Shown here: one piece after another, positions 51,859-61,790 of the stretch | Layout of the letters: the number at the start of each line of letters is the position of its first letter | Position numbering within the stretch: the first letter of the stretch is position 1 | NCBI RefSeq assembly: GCF_016597815.1 | Contig: NZ_VCHA01000004.1 | Span: 62,001 to 126,000 of the forward strand | From: Marinobacter sp. DY40_1A1 | Lineage (GTDB): Bacteria; Pseudomonadota; Gammaproteobacteria; Pseudomonadales; Oleiphilaceae | Length of the DNA stretch: 64,000 nt | Direction of reading: 5' to 3' | Position numbers and translations under genes: made by a program | Notes under the pieces: model-generated | Told to the model about the DNA's origin: nothing | Databases searched by the model: none | The model's input: only the letters and a program-made list of their open reading frames with translations

Positions 51859-52788
51859 ATGGATGAGCTCCCAGAAGAGGAAAAACCGGGCATCCCGGCC
51901 TGGGTTGTGACCTTTGCCGACCTGATGTCGCTGCTGATGTGCTTCTTTGTACTTCTGTTGTCGTTTTCTGAAATCGACGCGATGAAGTTCAAGCAGATTG
52001 CTGGCGAGCTCTCAAAAGCCTTCGGCGTGCAGCGGGATATACCGGCCCTGGAAATCCCCATGGGCACCAGCCCGATCTTCGACAAATTCTCGCCGGCGCC
52101 GCCAGAGCCAACCCTGGTTAACGAAATCAAACAGACCACAACCGATCAACAGCCAGAGTTACAGACCCTTAAAAGCCCAACAGAAGATGCGCTGGAAGCT
52201 GCTGCAAATGAATCTCTTGAAGCCAGTGCCAGCCGCATTCAAGAGGTTCTTGAAGAGGCCATCGACGACGGGCGCATTACAGTTGAAGCCGATCTGGACA
52301 AACACAGAATTGTTATCCGGGTAGAAGAAAAGGGCTCATTTTCCTCGGGCTCAGCAGAGCTGACCTGGGAGTTTGAAAGCCTGCTTCTGGATATGGCAAA
52401 GGTACTGGCGGATATGCCCGGGGATCTGACAGTGGAAGGCCACACCGACGACGTTCCCATTCGAACATCGCGCTTTTACAGCAACTGGGATCTTTCTGCA
52501 GCCCGTTCAGCAGCCGTTGCCAATGCCTTGTTAGCCACCGGAGGCGTTGATGCAACACGCTTGGCCGTTAAAGGCTTGGCTGACACAGAGCCGAGAATAG
52601 CCAACACCTCCGCTGAGAACAGGGCAAGAAACCGACGCGTTGAGATCATCATCGATATGTCCGAGCCCTTGGAAGAGCAGCGTATGCGGCTTCGTGAATT
52701 AATTGAAAAAGACACAGCCGAGCGCGAGGCCATCATCGATATCCGCCCTGTCAGCCCGGATTCGGATTCAGGCACCATTACCTGGTAG
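51859..52788 (+). CDS. pomB: Flagellar stator protein PomB (MotB family)
   Basis: 309 residues. A single membrane helix (about 15-38) carries the ion-binding Asp21 in VTFADLMSLLMCFFVLLLSF. A long linker runs to about residue 130, and the C-terminal OmpA-like domain (FSSGSAELTWEF, VEGHTDDVPI, NWDLSAARSAAVANAL, NRRVEIIID) binds peptidoglycan. It works with PomA. Its stop lies seven bases from the stop of the convergent AttH-like gene. Confidence 0.92.
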   Translation: MDELPEEEKPGIPAWVVTFADLMSLLMCFFVLLLSFSEIDAMKFKQIAGELSKAFGVQRDIPALEIPMGTSPIFDKFSPAPPEPTLVNEIKQTTTDQQPELQTLKSPTEDALEAAANESLEASASRIQEVLEEAIDDGRITVEADLDKHRIVIRVEEKGSFSSGSAELTWEFESLLLDMAKVLADMPGDLTVEGHTDDVPIRTSRFYSNWDLSAARSAAVANALLATGGVDATRLAVKGLADTEPRIANTSAENRARNRRVEIIIDMSEPLEEQRMRLRELIEKDTAEREAIIDIRPVSPDSDSGTITW

Positions 52789-52795
52789 CTCACGC

Positions 52796-53881
52796 TCAAT
52801 CGGCATAACCCGTGAGCTCCATATAGCCCACTCCAGAATGGCTTCCTGACACCTCTACCGGGCTCTCCCAATAAGGATAGAGCCCGGCGTTAAGATAATC
52901 GCCTGGTGGCGCACTCAACTCCAGATTCACCTGATAGGCCGGAACGCTGAGCTGCCAGCGCACAGGTACGCCCTTACGCCGCTCCAGTGCTTTCACGCCA
53001 ACCTCTTCAGAACTCAAGGGAATGGGATCACCTTCTGCAGGAAGCCAGGTGCCTGATCGAAAACTGCCGCTGTCGTCCCGTAGCTGGAATGCCATCAGCT
53101 TGTCGCCGCTATCCAGATGCAGCGCAAACCAGTCCCATCCTTTTTGCCCGGTTTTCAGAAGCTGGCTGCTCCACTCCCGATCAAACCAGCCTTTACCTGA
53201 TACCTCCAATGCCTTGCCTTCCAGCACCACCTCGCCGGTTATGGCAATGTCTACCAGGCTGAAGTACATGGAACCCTCGCCACCCGCGGATTTGGCGCTG
53301 AAGCCCTTATTCCCATGGCCCACTGGCTCGCCATGAATAGCGAGCATCAGGTCGTAACTCCAGCCTTCGCCTGCCGCTTGCAGTTGCCAGCGATCGTTAT
53401 TGGCATTGCCCTGCAGCCGCCAGTTATCCAGCCAAACCTGAAAGGGAACGGCCGTTGCCCCCGCATTCCCCATATCGCCACGGGCCAGCTTTTCCGTAAA
53501 GTAGTGCTTCCCCTTCCAACTCACTGCGCCGTGGGCCATCCATGCCGCTTGCAATGGCCACGCAGTTGAATCCGGCGCTGGCTTGGAGGCAACTCTGGGC
53601 TGAAGTGCCTGCCGGAACTGGGTCCACTGCACACCCAAGGGCTCGCCGTCAGTCGTTTCAAGGTTTGCAGTGAGGTACCACCATTCGATTCGATGCTGAG
53701 GATGCGGGCCGAAATCAGCGGGGAACGCCAACCGATCTCCGGGGCCGGGCTGCAAATAGGGCGTTTCTCCTGCAGCACTTTGCTCAAGCCCCGCCAAACC
53801 TGCAAAGCCTTGCTCGCTGGCATCGCCAGAGCAGCCAGCCAATAGCAGTAGCCCCAATGAAAATCCCAGATACCGATTCAT
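52796..53881 (-). CDS. AttH/CrtC-like lipocalin-fold lipoprotein
   Basis: 361 residues. Lipobox LLLAGCSG. The body matches the AttH/hydroxyneurosporene synthase (CrtC-like) family: HPQHRIEWWYLTANLET, GVQWTQFRQAL and WFDREWSSQLLKTGQKGWDWFALHL. These are two lipocalin-like barrels. In Agrobacterium-type AttEFGH systems, AttH is the lipoprotein partner of an FtsX-like ABC exporter. The gene overlaps the FtsX-like gene by four bases and ends a five-gene operon. Substrate unknown. Confidence 0.85.
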   Translation of the reverse strand: MNRYLGFSLGLLLLAGCSGDASEQGFAGLAGLEQSAAGETPYLQPGPGDRLAFPADFGPHPQHRIEWWYLTANLETTDGEPLGVQWTQFRQALQPRVASKPAPDSTAWPLQAAWMAHGAVSWKGKHYFTEKLARGDMGNAGATAVPFQVWLDNWRLQGNANNDRWQLQAAGEGWSYDLMLAIHGEPVGHGNKGFSAKSAGGEGSMYFSLVDIAITGEVVLEGKALEVSGKGWFDREWSSQLLKTGQKGWDWFALHLDSGDKLMAFQLRDDSGSFRSGTWLPAEGDPIPLSSEEVGVKALERRKGVPVRWQLSVPAYQVNLELSAPPGDYLNAGLYPYWESPVEVSGSHSGVGYMELTGYAD

Positions 53882-56175
53882 CGCTCGCCTCCCGTCAAGG
53901 CGCTGGCAGATACAGGTGCAACGGAGGGCTTGCCAAGTTGCCTGCGCATCAGCACAGCAATGCTCAAGCCAATGGCCAGGCTAAGAGCGCCAAGTTCCAG
54001 CCAAAATGTCGGGTACACGGCCATGGGCAGCGACCAGCCAAATGCGAGGGGGTTGATCCGGTGCACCAGCACCCAGGTGAGCCAGACACCCAGTGGCAGG
54101 GCCAGCAAGGCAATACCGCCAGTCAGCGCCAATGCCAACCGCAGCAACTGGCCTGCAACTTCCTGCTGAGACATACCCCACACCACCAGAAGCCGGAAGT
54201 ACCAGGCTCGAGTGGTGAAAAACACCCAGCCCATCATCAACAACGCAGACGCTGCCAGAATCAGGGTAAGCAGAGTCATGGCGCGAGTTAACGCAAAGGT
54301 CTGATCAAACACGCCGGTCGCCAGCTCGCGAATGGTGCTGTTGTCTCTCATGGATAGGGTTTCAACACTCCAGATTCGCTTTAATCCATCGGTAACAGGC
54401 GTAATCCCCAACTCACCCGGCGTTATGGAGAAGCTCTCGGAACGGGCAATGAAATTCTCGGGCAGAGCTTCTGCGTTCATCAACACTTCACCCACCGGGC
54501 GGCCATAGTCCGGGTAAACCCCGAGAATCCGCATGTCCCGAGTCTGCTCGTCGAGAACTAATTGCAGGGTATCCCCAGCCCCAAGCGTTTGCCTGCGGGC
54601 CAGTTGCTCGTTGATCATTACGCCCTTATTGCCAGCCAACGCCTCCCAGGGGTGATCTTCCGCTTCTAGCAGTCCCCACCCGGTTATCAGAGTGCTTATG
54701 GGCGCAAGAGCGTAAACATCAACCTGCTGACTGCTTGCAGCAGCCTTGTCTGTCATCCGGGTGCTGCCCCGAATTACCTGATGCCAATTCATGCCAGGAT
54801 TACTGACTTGCTTGCTGGTGAGCCAATCGGCTGCTTTGCGGCTATCTGCACCAACGGGCACTTCAATGTAATAGGCGGCCTCCAGTCGCTGGGCCAGCCA
54901 GCGATCAAAGGTATCTTCAAAGGTGGTAACCAGCGCCTGAACCGCCAGCACCATGGCAAGGGCAAACTGTAAGGCAACCAGTGGCAATGTCAGGCGACGC
55001 GCCAGCACGGCGAGTTCCCTGTAGCGCCACCGGGCAAGCGGAGCTTTCGATTGATCTGCGCGCCAATTGGCAAAATGTGTGACCGTGGCGGGTGTCAGCC
55101 AGGCGGCCCCCGCGAAAACCAAAGCCACCGCAACAAACGCCCAGGGCAGCGAAGGCGCCAACCAGGCCATAACCAGTCCAGCCAAAAGCAAAGCCGTCGC
55201 CAATCTGCCCTGATTGGGCACCGACAAAGACAAGCGCTCACGGAATCTGAGCAATAGCAGATCCCCCAAACAGGCAATCACAACCACAGTCAACATAACC
55301 AGAACCGGCGTTATCCAACCCTGCCCATGCCCGGCATAGAGAGGTATATCGAACAACCCATCAAGGGCCTGGCCAAAACCACCCCCAAGCCCGGCCGCCA
55401 GCCACCGGCCAAGCCATACGCCGGGCACCACACAGATCAGCGCCAACGCAATGATTTCCAGCACCAGCCAGCGCTGAACCTGCCCTGGCGAAACCCCAAA
55501 CCGATGCAGCAAAGCGAAACTGTCCCGGCGTTGTGCCAGCCCCAACAGGTAAACACTGCGCAATAGCAGAGCGGTAATGAGCAGAACCAGAACGCCCAAG
55601 GCTTCAAGATTAAGCAAAAAGCTGTCACCGAGCTCACCTGTTTCCGGGCCGGTTGCGAAGGTTTTCAGGTGGTAGGCAGCCGGTAGATCAGAGTCTTGGG
55701 TAGAGTCAGGTGTCAGCAAATACAAATGAGCTTCACCAGCGCTGGCTGCGGTGCTCATATCCACAAAGGGCTTGCCATCCAGTGGTTGATCGCCCCCCCG
55801 AGATGCCCCGGCGCCAAAACAGTGGGCCGCCAAGGGATCAATACCGATAATACGGTTGCCCGATGCCGGGGTTACCTCCAGCCAGGGCATTACGCAAACA
55901 CCGGCAAGGCGAAGAGATACAAAGTCTTCAACCATCAAAGCCTGGCCGTTATCCCTGACCACTTGCTGGCGCTCTGCCACCGTTTGTTCACTCTGCTCAA
56001 GGCTCGCTCGCGCTTGGCTGGTGAGTTGATTCACCCCCGTCCACAACATGGTGGCGAGAACGATCATGGTCGCCAGGGCGAGCAGCTGCAGAGGGTGACG
56101 GCGATAATGGCTGAGCAGAGCCCAGGGTATGGGTAAAGCGGGTAAAGACGGAAGGAGAGACATTAGCCGCTTCAT
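53878..56175 (-). CDS. FtsX-like ABC transporter permease (AttFG/LolCE-type)
   Basis: 765 residues. ATG 56175 overlaps the stop of the ATPase gene (ATGA). It has the layout of a fused two-module permease: a helix near the N-terminus, a periplasmic domain, then two blocks of three to four membrane helices with a second large periplasmic domain between them. The FtsX pattern appears near QRRDSFALLHRFGVSPGQVQRW and in the last 150 residues (RAWYFRLLVVWGMSQQEV). Such permeases move lipids, lipoproteins or peptides between membranes with a LolD-like ATPase; the substrate here is unknown. Confidence 0.85.
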   Translation of the reverse strand: MKRLMSLLPSLPALPIPWALLSHYRRHPLQLLALATMIVLATMLWTGVNQLTSQARASLEQSEQTVAERQQVVRDNGQALMVEDFVSLRLAGVCVMPWLEVTPASGNRIIGIDPLAAHCFGAGASRGGDQPLDGKPFVDMSTAASAGEAHLYLLTPDSTQDSDLPAAYHLKTFATGPETGELGDSFLLNLEALGVLVLLITALLLRSVYLLGLAQRRDSFALLHRFGVSPGQVQRWLVLEIIALALICVVPGVWLGRWLAAGLGGGFGQALDGLFDIPLYAGHGQGWITPVLVMLTVVVIACLGDLLLLRFRERLSLSVPNQGRLATALLLAGLVMAWLAPSLPWAFVAVALVFAGAAWLTPATVTHFANWRADQSKAPLARWRYRELAVLARRLTLPLVALQFALAMVLAVQALVTTFEDTFDRWLAQRLEAAYYIEVPVGADSRKAADWLTSKQVSNPGMNWHQVIRGSTRMTDKAAASSQQVDVYALAPISTLITGWGLLEAEDHPWEALAGNKGVMINEQLARRQTLGAGDTLQLVLDEQTRDMRILGVYPDYGRPVGEVLMNAEALPENFIARSESFSITPGELGITPVTDGLKRIWSVETLSMRDNSTIRELATGVFDQTFALTRAMTLLTLILAASALLMMGWVFFTTRAWYFRLLVVWGMSQQEVAGQLLRLALALTGGIALLALPLGVWLTWVLVHRINPLAFGWSLPMAVYPTFWLELGALSLAIGLSIAVLMRRQLGKPSVAPVSASALTGGER

Positions 56176-56852
56176 ACAGCGCTCAGGTGGCCGAGATCCA
56201 GAAGCTGTTGGCAACCGGCGGCAAGCTCGGCATCGTGGGTCGCCAGTATCAGGCCGCAACAGTAACGGGCCTGAAGATCAAACAACACCTGGGCAACCTC
56301 GGCGGCTGTCTGGCGATCAAGGCTGCCGGTGGGCTCGTCTGCCAGAATCAGTGCTGGCTCCATGGCAAACACCATAGCCAGTGCCGCACGCTGGCGTTGG
56401 CCACCGGATACCTGATCCGGATAGCGCCGGGCCAGATCACCTATATCCAGACGTGTCAGCCAGTCTTCACTGTTTGCGGGGTCACGACCTGCCAGTTGGG
56501 CGCGAAACCGGACATTCTCCAGTAGCGTCAGGGCGGGCATCAGGTTGGCTTCCTGAAATACCACGCCAATCTGCTGCCGGCGCAAGCTGGCCCATGCCGC
56601 AGCCTTTTCCCGTGTCGCTGCGCTGCCCGCATCAAAAACCTGCCCCTGCATAACAATGGTGCCCGCATCGGGCGACTCCAGGCCGCACAACAGGTTCAGC
56701 AGCGTACTTTTACCGGAGCCGGAACGACCCACCAAAGCCAATGACAGGCCTTGGTCGAGGGTGAACGTCAGCTTTTCGATCACCGGGACGGTTTCATTGC
56801 CGCTGACGAAGTGCTTGCTCAAGCCCCGAACAGCCAGCAGAGACTCTGTCAT
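56172..56852 (-). CDS. LolD/AttE-like ABC transporter ATP-binding protein
   Basis: 226 residues. ATG 56852 follows AAGGAGGAG. Walker A GRSGSGKST is at residues 42-50, then the signature SGGQRQR, Walker B LILADEPTGSLD, and the switch histidine in ATHDAEL, all intact. It belongs to the MacB/LolD group that drives FtsX-like permeases. It overlaps both neighbours by four bases, including the RND pump gene upstream. Confidence 0.9.
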   Translation of the reverse strand: MTESLLAVRGLSKHFVSGNETVPVIEKLTFTLDQGLSLALVGRSGSGKSTLLNLLCGLESPDAGTIVMQGQVFDAGSAATREKAAAWASLRRQQIGVVFQEANLMPALTLLENVRFRAQLAGRDPANSEDWLTRLDIGDLARRYPDQVSGGQRQRAALAMVFAMEPALILADEPTGSLDRQTAAEVAQVLFDLQARYCCGLILATHDAELAAGCQQLLDLGHLSAV

Positions 56853-59800
56853 ATTGGCGCTCCTCCTTGCCTCCATTCGCGAAACTGTTCCAGCAAGGAT
56901 AGCAGGGCCGGAATAATCACCAGCACCAAAACAGTAGACAGCCCCAAACCAAACGCAATCGAGGTGGCCATGGGAATCAGGAACTGCGCCTGCAAGGAGG
57001 TTTCAAACAGCAGGGGTAACAGCCCACCAATGGTGGTCAGCGAGGTCAACAGCACGGCACGCACCCGCTGCACCGCTGCTTCGTTCAGAGCTTCGTTAAT
57101 GCCCAACCCCTTCTCACGCTGATGGTTGTAGAAAGACACCAGAATGATCGCATTGTTCACCACAATACCGGCCAGCCCAAACAACCCGAACAGAGACAGC
57201 ACCGTTAGCTGAATCCCCATCACCCAGTGGCCCAGCAGGGCACCCACCAGTGCAAAGGGGATGATCGCCATCACGATCAACGGCAAACTCCAGGAGGCAA
57301 ATACCCAGGCCAGTATCACGTACATCAAGGCTATACCGACCACCATGCCGGTTTTCATATCTGCAATGGTTTCCCGCTGGTCCGCCGACCGGCCTTCAAA
57401 GCTGTAACGCACGCCAAAGCGGCTGGCAATGTCCGGCAGGGCGTCGGCCTCCAGGCTTTCGATAATCTGGTCTGTGGTGCTTACCCGGGTGTTCAGGGCG
57501 GAGGTTACCTCTACGGCCAGCTTGCCATCGGCATGGCGCAGTGCCTCAAAGCCCTGACGGTGATCGAGGTTCATTACCTGCCCCAGTGGCACGAAGCGGC
57601 CATCCGGTATGCGCACAGTCACGCGAGAGAGTGTGGATAAACGCTCGCGCTGGTCCCGAGGCAGCTGTACCCGCACTTCCATCTCATCGCGCCCATCCTG
57701 ATAGATCTGGGCAACCCTGCCATCAAATGCTGCCCGCAACTGGCTACCCAAATCGGTGGTGGTGAGGCCCAGCGCCTCGCCATAAGCACTGGCCTGATAA
57801 ATCAACTGCTCACGCCCCCAGGGCATGTCATCTTCTACATCCAGCACGCCGGGCAATGTTGATAACGCTTGCGCCAGCTCTTCTGCGGCAGACTTCAGGT
57901 TCTGTGCATTCTCTCCGGTAAGCCGCACATTCACATCGCGGCCCGGCGGCCCGGCCTGGCGTTCGGTGATGGACAGGTTGTCCAGCCCGGCAGGCAGGTT
58001 CAGGCGGCTACGCCATTCGTTGATAAAGTCCGGATTGCGCACGTCACGCTGGTCCGACGGCGCCAGCTCAATCATTATGGAACCCAGCTCATCACCGGCG
58101 CGGGAGCTTCCACCTCCGCCCAGGGTGGCGCCATCTGTGGTCACTGCATGCAATATGAGATTGCCGCCCAGCGCCGATTCCGTCTCGTTCAGTGCTTTTT
58201 GCATATCCGCCATAAACCGGTCTACGGTTTGGCTGTCGGTGCCCGCAACAAAGCTGGCGTTGGCGTAAAGCACAGATGGCTCGGGAGTGGGGAAGAAGTT
58301 GAATCCGAGGCGACCACCGGCCAGCAGCCCAACGGTAACCAGCGCCAGGGCCAGAACACAGGCCATGGTAACGCCACGGTTCTCCAGGCTGCGCTGGGAA
58401 AACCGGCGGAAGGGGCCTTCGCGAAAACGATCAAACCGGCGTTCGAAACGATTGCGAAAGCGTGCAATAGGATTACGGCTGGGCCCGGCAGGTTCCGGAG
58501 TACTCTTGTTAGCATTCCGAGGCTTGAAAGCGTGCCGCAAGTGCGCCGGCAGAACAATGAAACACTCAAGCAGCGACGCAATAAGCACGCAGATCATAAT
58601 GACCGGAATATCACCAAGGATATTGCCGATCACACCACCCACAACCAGCAGCGGCATAAAGGCAGCGACGGTGGTCAACGACGACGCAAATACTGGCCAC
58701 ACCATGCGCTTGGCCGCGCCTTCCGAGGCGTAAATGGAGGCCTCACCCATGCGGGCATGGGCGTCTGCGTCCTCCCCCACCACAATGGCATCGTCCACAA
58801 TAACCCCCAGCGCCATGATCAGTGCAAACAGGGACATCATGTTGATGGAGCCGCCAATCAGCCAGAACACACCGAGTGCTGCAAGAAAAGCCGTTGGAAT
58901 CCCCACGGCCACCCACAGCGCAACGCGCCCTGGAAGGAACAGGTACAGCAGGCACACCACCAGAATCAGGCCGCTGAGGCCGTTGCTGGTGAGGAGGGAA
59001 ATACGGTCGTTCAGCAGTTGCCAGGTTTCATCGTAAACCTCCAGCTGTATCGTAGGCGGCAAGGTGGCACGGGTATCATCAAGCCATTGTTCGAGAACCT
59101 TGGCTGCTGCCAGGGAGTTACCGTTTTCAGATCGCTGCAGTTGTAATTCAATGGCCGGAAACCCATTACGGGTGAGTGCCACCTGGCTTTCGCGGTCTTC
59201 CTGACGAACATCGGCAATGTCCCCCAGCCGCAACTGAACACGCTCACCGCTGAGCACTGGCAAGGATTCAAACGCCTGCGGGCTACGCCGCTGTTCTATG
59301 GATCGCAGCTCTCGGGCCGCATCTTGCTGCGCCATGATTCCGGCGGGCAAATCCCGCGAAACCGATGCCACTCTCTCAGCGATCTGCCCAAGCGTAAGCC
59401 CCAGCGTCTCCAGCCTTTCCACCGGAATATCGATGCTGATTTGCTGCTCCGGCAGGCCCCGGAAAGACACCCGGTCTATACCACGCTGCAGGAGTTCGTC
59501 TTCATAGCGGTAAGCCAGCGCCCGCAGTTCGCGCCGATCCACATCACCGAATACCAGCATTCGGGCGACGGGCTCGTAGCGCTCAATCCGCGCCACCCGG
59601 GGTTCCTCGGCGTCTGTGGGCAGGTTGTTGAATTCATCCACTTGCTGGCGCACATCATCCAGAGCTGTGATCGGGTTGGTGCCCTCCTGAAACTCCAGAG
59701 TGATCGACGCAATGCTCTGGGCGGAGGTGGATGTCATCTTCTTGAGGCCATTCACACTGCGCAGCCGCTGCTCCAGCGGATTGGTAATGCCCTGCTCCAC

Positions 59801-59986
59801 ATCTTCCGCAGAGGCACCGCTCCAGACCACGCGCACACTGACCACGTCCAGCGCGAATGTGGGGAAGAACTGGACGTTCATACGGGTAAGGCCCAGGGTA
59901 CCGGCAAGCAGCATCATCAACATCACCAGGTTGCCAGCAACCTTGTGATGGACAAAAAACCCGATGACGCCTTTTCTGCGCCTCAT
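56849..59986 (-). CDS. RND efflux transporter permease (AcrB/HAE1-like)
   Basis: 1045 residues, full length. Twelve membrane helices and two large periplasmic loops. The proton-relay aspartates are in helix 4 (ALGVIVDDAIVVGED). Other family blocks are SGASAEDVEQGITNPLEQRL, FNNLPTDAEEPRVARI and GLAGIVVNNAIILVSFYNHQ. It should be an inner-membrane proton antiporter that exports hydrophobic compounds with the adaptor encoded just upstream (4-base overlap). No outer-membrane channel gene is in the operon. Confidence 0.92.
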   Translation of the reverse strand: MRRRKGVIGFFVHHKVAGNLVMLMMLLAGTLGLTRMNVQFFPTFALDVVSVRVVWSGASAEDVEQGITNPLEQRLRSVNGLKKMTSTSAQSIASITLEFQEGTNPITALDDVRQQVDEFNNLPTDAEEPRVARIERYEPVARMLVFGDVDRRELRALAYRYEDELLQRGIDRVSFRGLPEQQISIDIPVERLETLGLTLGQIAERVASVSRDLPAGIMAQQDAARELRSIEQRRSPQAFESLPVLSGERVQLRLGDIADVRQEDRESQVALTRNGFPAIELQLQRSENGNSLAAAKVLEQWLDDTRATLPPTIQLEVYDETWQLLNDRISLLTSNGLSGLILVVCLLYLFLPGRVALWVAVGIPTAFLAALGVFWLIGGSINMMSLFALIMALGVIVDDAIVVGEDADAHARMGEASIYASEGAAKRMVWPVFASSLTTVAAFMPLLVVGGVIGNILGDIPVIMICVLIASLLECFIVLPAHLRHAFKPRNANKSTPEPAGPSRNPIARFRNRFERRFDRFREGPFRRFSQRSLENRGVTMACVLALALVTVGLLAGGRLGFNFFPTPEPSVLYANASFVAGTDSQTVDRFMADMQKALNETESALGGNLILHAVTTDGATLGGGGSSRAGDELGSIMIELAPSDQRDVRNPDFINEWRSRLNLPAGLDNLSITERQAGPPGRDVNVRLTGENAQNLKSAAEELAQALSTLPGVLDVEDDMPWGREQLIYQASAYGEALGLTTTDLGSQLRAAFDGRVAQIYQDGRDEMEVRVQLPRDQRERLSTLSRVTVRIPDGRFVPLGQVMNLDHRQGFEALRHADGKLAVEVTSALNTRVSTTDQIIESLEADALPDIASRFGVRYSFEGRSADQRETIADMKTGMVVGIALMYVILAWVFASWSLPLIVMAIIPFALVGALLGHWVMGIQLTVLSLFGLFGLAGIVVNNAIILVSFYNHQREKGLGINEALNEAAVQRVRAVLLTSLTTIGGLLPLLFETSLQAQFLIPMATSIAFGLGLSTVLVLVIIPALLSLLEQFREWRQGGAPI

Positions 59987-61221
59987 TGAACCGGGCTCCC
60001 TTCGCTGGCCACGTCTACTTTAAGGCCAGTGAGGGCATTGGGAAGATGGGTAATGATGAGCTGGCTGCCCGGCTTGAGCGCCTCACCGGCAACCAGAAGA
60101 CGCCGCTCACCCTTGGCGGAGAGCGCTTCGCCTACCCGCTCAACAGACACGCGCTGCATACGGCTATCATCTGCCATAAGGTATACGTTGTTGGCGCCAT
60201 ACAAGGCACTGAACGGAATGGCCACTGTCTGGCTGCGCTCTGGCCGCTCGAGGGTGACGGGCAACAGAGCTCCAGGCCGCAAGCCCGCTGAATCTCCAGC
60301 CAGTGCGAGGATCGCCTCGGTTCCTGCAGGGTCGCTGATTCCGGCGAAACGCTTGAGCCGGAAGCGAATCTCACGCTGATCGCTGTAGGCAAACAGGTCT
60401 TTGCCCTGCGCCAATGCGCCCATCAGTTCTGCCCGATACAGGTCAGGCACCCGGGCCCGGAGCTCCAGACCCTCTATCGCATACACGGAGAGCAGCTTCT
60501 GGTTTTTCGATACCTGATCGCCCAGAGCCACCTGAACATCCGTGACAACCCCATCAAACGGCGCGACAACCCGGGAGCGCTCGGCATCCCGCTGCGTTGT
60601 CGCAAGTGCGGCTTCTGCTTGCGCCAGCCTGGCCTCCAGGCTTTGCAGCCGTGCCGGGTGTTCGTCAATGGCGCGCTGGCGAATGCTTGCGGTTAACTCA
60701 GCTCTGGCAGCGCCATCCGTTACGCTTTCCAGGCTCTCACGGGAGGCAAGGTTTCGGTCCACCAGAGAACGCGTGCGCTCCAGCTGCCGGTGAGCATTGG
60801 CCAGGATGGCCTGCTCGCTTTTGAGCGCAGCCTGATCATTCCGGTGGCGTACCTGTTCTGAGCGGATCTGCGCTTCAAGATCAGCCACCTGGGCTTTCGC
60901 CTGGGCCAACACTGGCTCAACATCCTGGGCATCCAGAGCCACCAACAGATCACCGGCACTCACCCGCTGCCCTTCTGCCACGGGCCGCTCTGATATACGG
61001 CCAGCCATAGCGGCAACCACCAACATCTGTTCGGGGGCGACCACCTCGCCGTACAAAGGCAGCACCGGCGTGTGCACGGCTGGCTCAACCACTTGAACCT
61101 GCACCCGCCAGCTTCGCTCAGTTGCAGAAACCTGGGCCGGCTCCGGGCGGGTCATTTTCAGAAACAGGAAGCCCAAAATTCCGCCGGCGAGAATAATTAC
61201 GGGTATAAATCGTTTGGACAT
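59983..61221 (-). CDS. RND periplasmic adaptor (membrane fusion protein)
   Basis: 412 residues. One N-terminal membrane anchor, a biotinyl/lipoyl-like part (LVVAAMAGRISERPVAEGQRVSAGDLLVALD), a long alpha-helical hairpin (about 105-215, rich in Ala, Gln, Glu and Arg), the returning lipoyl half (VVAPFDGVVTDVQVALGDQVSKNQ), and a beta-barrel end. It links the RND pump to an outer-membrane channel encoded elsewhere. It is the first gene of the operon and is divergent from the ion-channel gene across about 120 bases. Confidence 0.9.
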   Translation of the reverse strand: MSKRFIPVIILAGGILGFLFLKMTRPEPAQVSATERSWRVQVQVVEPAVHTPVLPLYGEVVAPEQMLVVAAMAGRISERPVAEGQRVSAGDLLVALDAQDVEPVLAQAKAQVADLEAQIRSEQVRHRNDQAALKSEQAILANAHRQLERTRSLVDRNLASRESLESVTDGAARAELTASIRQRAIDEHPARLQSLEARLAQAEAALATTQRDAERSRVVAPFDGVVTDVQVALGDQVSKNQKLLSVYAIEGLELRARVPDLYRAELMGALAQGKDLFAYSDQREIRFRLKRFAGISDPAGTEAILALAGDSAGLRPGALLPVTLERPERSQTVAIPFSALYGANNVYLMADDSRMQRVSVERVGEALSAKGERRLLVAGEALKPGSQLIITHLPNALTGLKVDVASEGSPVQ

Positions 61222-61340
61222 AGCGTGTGGGCCAGCTAAGGTAAATAAAGCTCCGCCACAAGACGGGAACGAGTAGCGAGATGCCTCTGAAAGACACCTC
61301 CGGATTGCTATAAAAAAGTACCTTCAGGAGTACTATACGT
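61222..61340. promoter_or_regulatory. Divergent promoter region between the adaptor and ion-channel genes
   Basis: 119 non-coding bases. An AGTAC...GTACT inverted repeat (about 61316-61333) overlaps the AGGAG ribosome binding site of the channel gene. No strong promoter was recognised on either strand. Confidence 0.3.
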
Positions 61341-61790
61341 TTGTTCTCAGAAGATTATGCCAACCTGTTCAGTGCCACAATCATCAACTCCTTCATTGTG
61401 GTGATTGTTGTGCTTATGCATCGCGAGGCGCTTGTTCGCCTGAGCGCTTTACTGAAAATAATGCATTCTCGCCATCACCTGCGCCTGGTCACTGCCGTTC
61501 TTGGTGTGCTGCTTGCCCACACAGCACAGGTGTGGGTATTTGCAGCGGCCTATTTTTTCATGCACCACGCCGATGCATGGGGCACGCTGGAAGGCAACTT
61601 CAACGGCAGTTTTCTCGACTGCGTGTACTTTTCTTTCAGCACCTTCACCACCGTTGGCTATGGTGATATCGAGCCCTTGGGCGCGCTGCGTTTTCTGACC
61701 GGCATCGAAGGGCTCACAGGGTTAGTATTGATCACCTGGAGCGCTTCCTTCCTGTTTATGAAAATGCAGCGCTACTGGACGGGCAGCTAA
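61341..61790 (+). CDS. Small potassium-channel family protein
   Basis: 149 residues from TTG 61341, with AGGAG ten bases upstream. Three hydrophobic segments: about 8-25, 50-72 and 125-143. The pore loop carries the K+ selectivity filter TVGYGDIEP just before the last helix, as in two-helix ion channels (PF07885). No regulatory domain is present. Its stop overlaps the stop of the convergent RND gene (CTAA). Confidence 0.82.
   Translation: MFSEDYANLFSATIINSFIVVIVVLMHREALVRLSALLKIMHSRHHLRLVTAVLGVLLAHTAQVWVFAAAYFFMHHADAWGTLEGNFNGSFLDCVYFSFSTFTTVGYGDIEPLGALRFLTGIEGLTGLVLITWSASFLFMKMQRYWTGS

Noticed and set aside
57869-59146. A 425-codon open frame on the plus strand
   Set aside because: Antisense to the full-length RND pump; composition rich in His, Gln and Arg as expected of a shadow frame.
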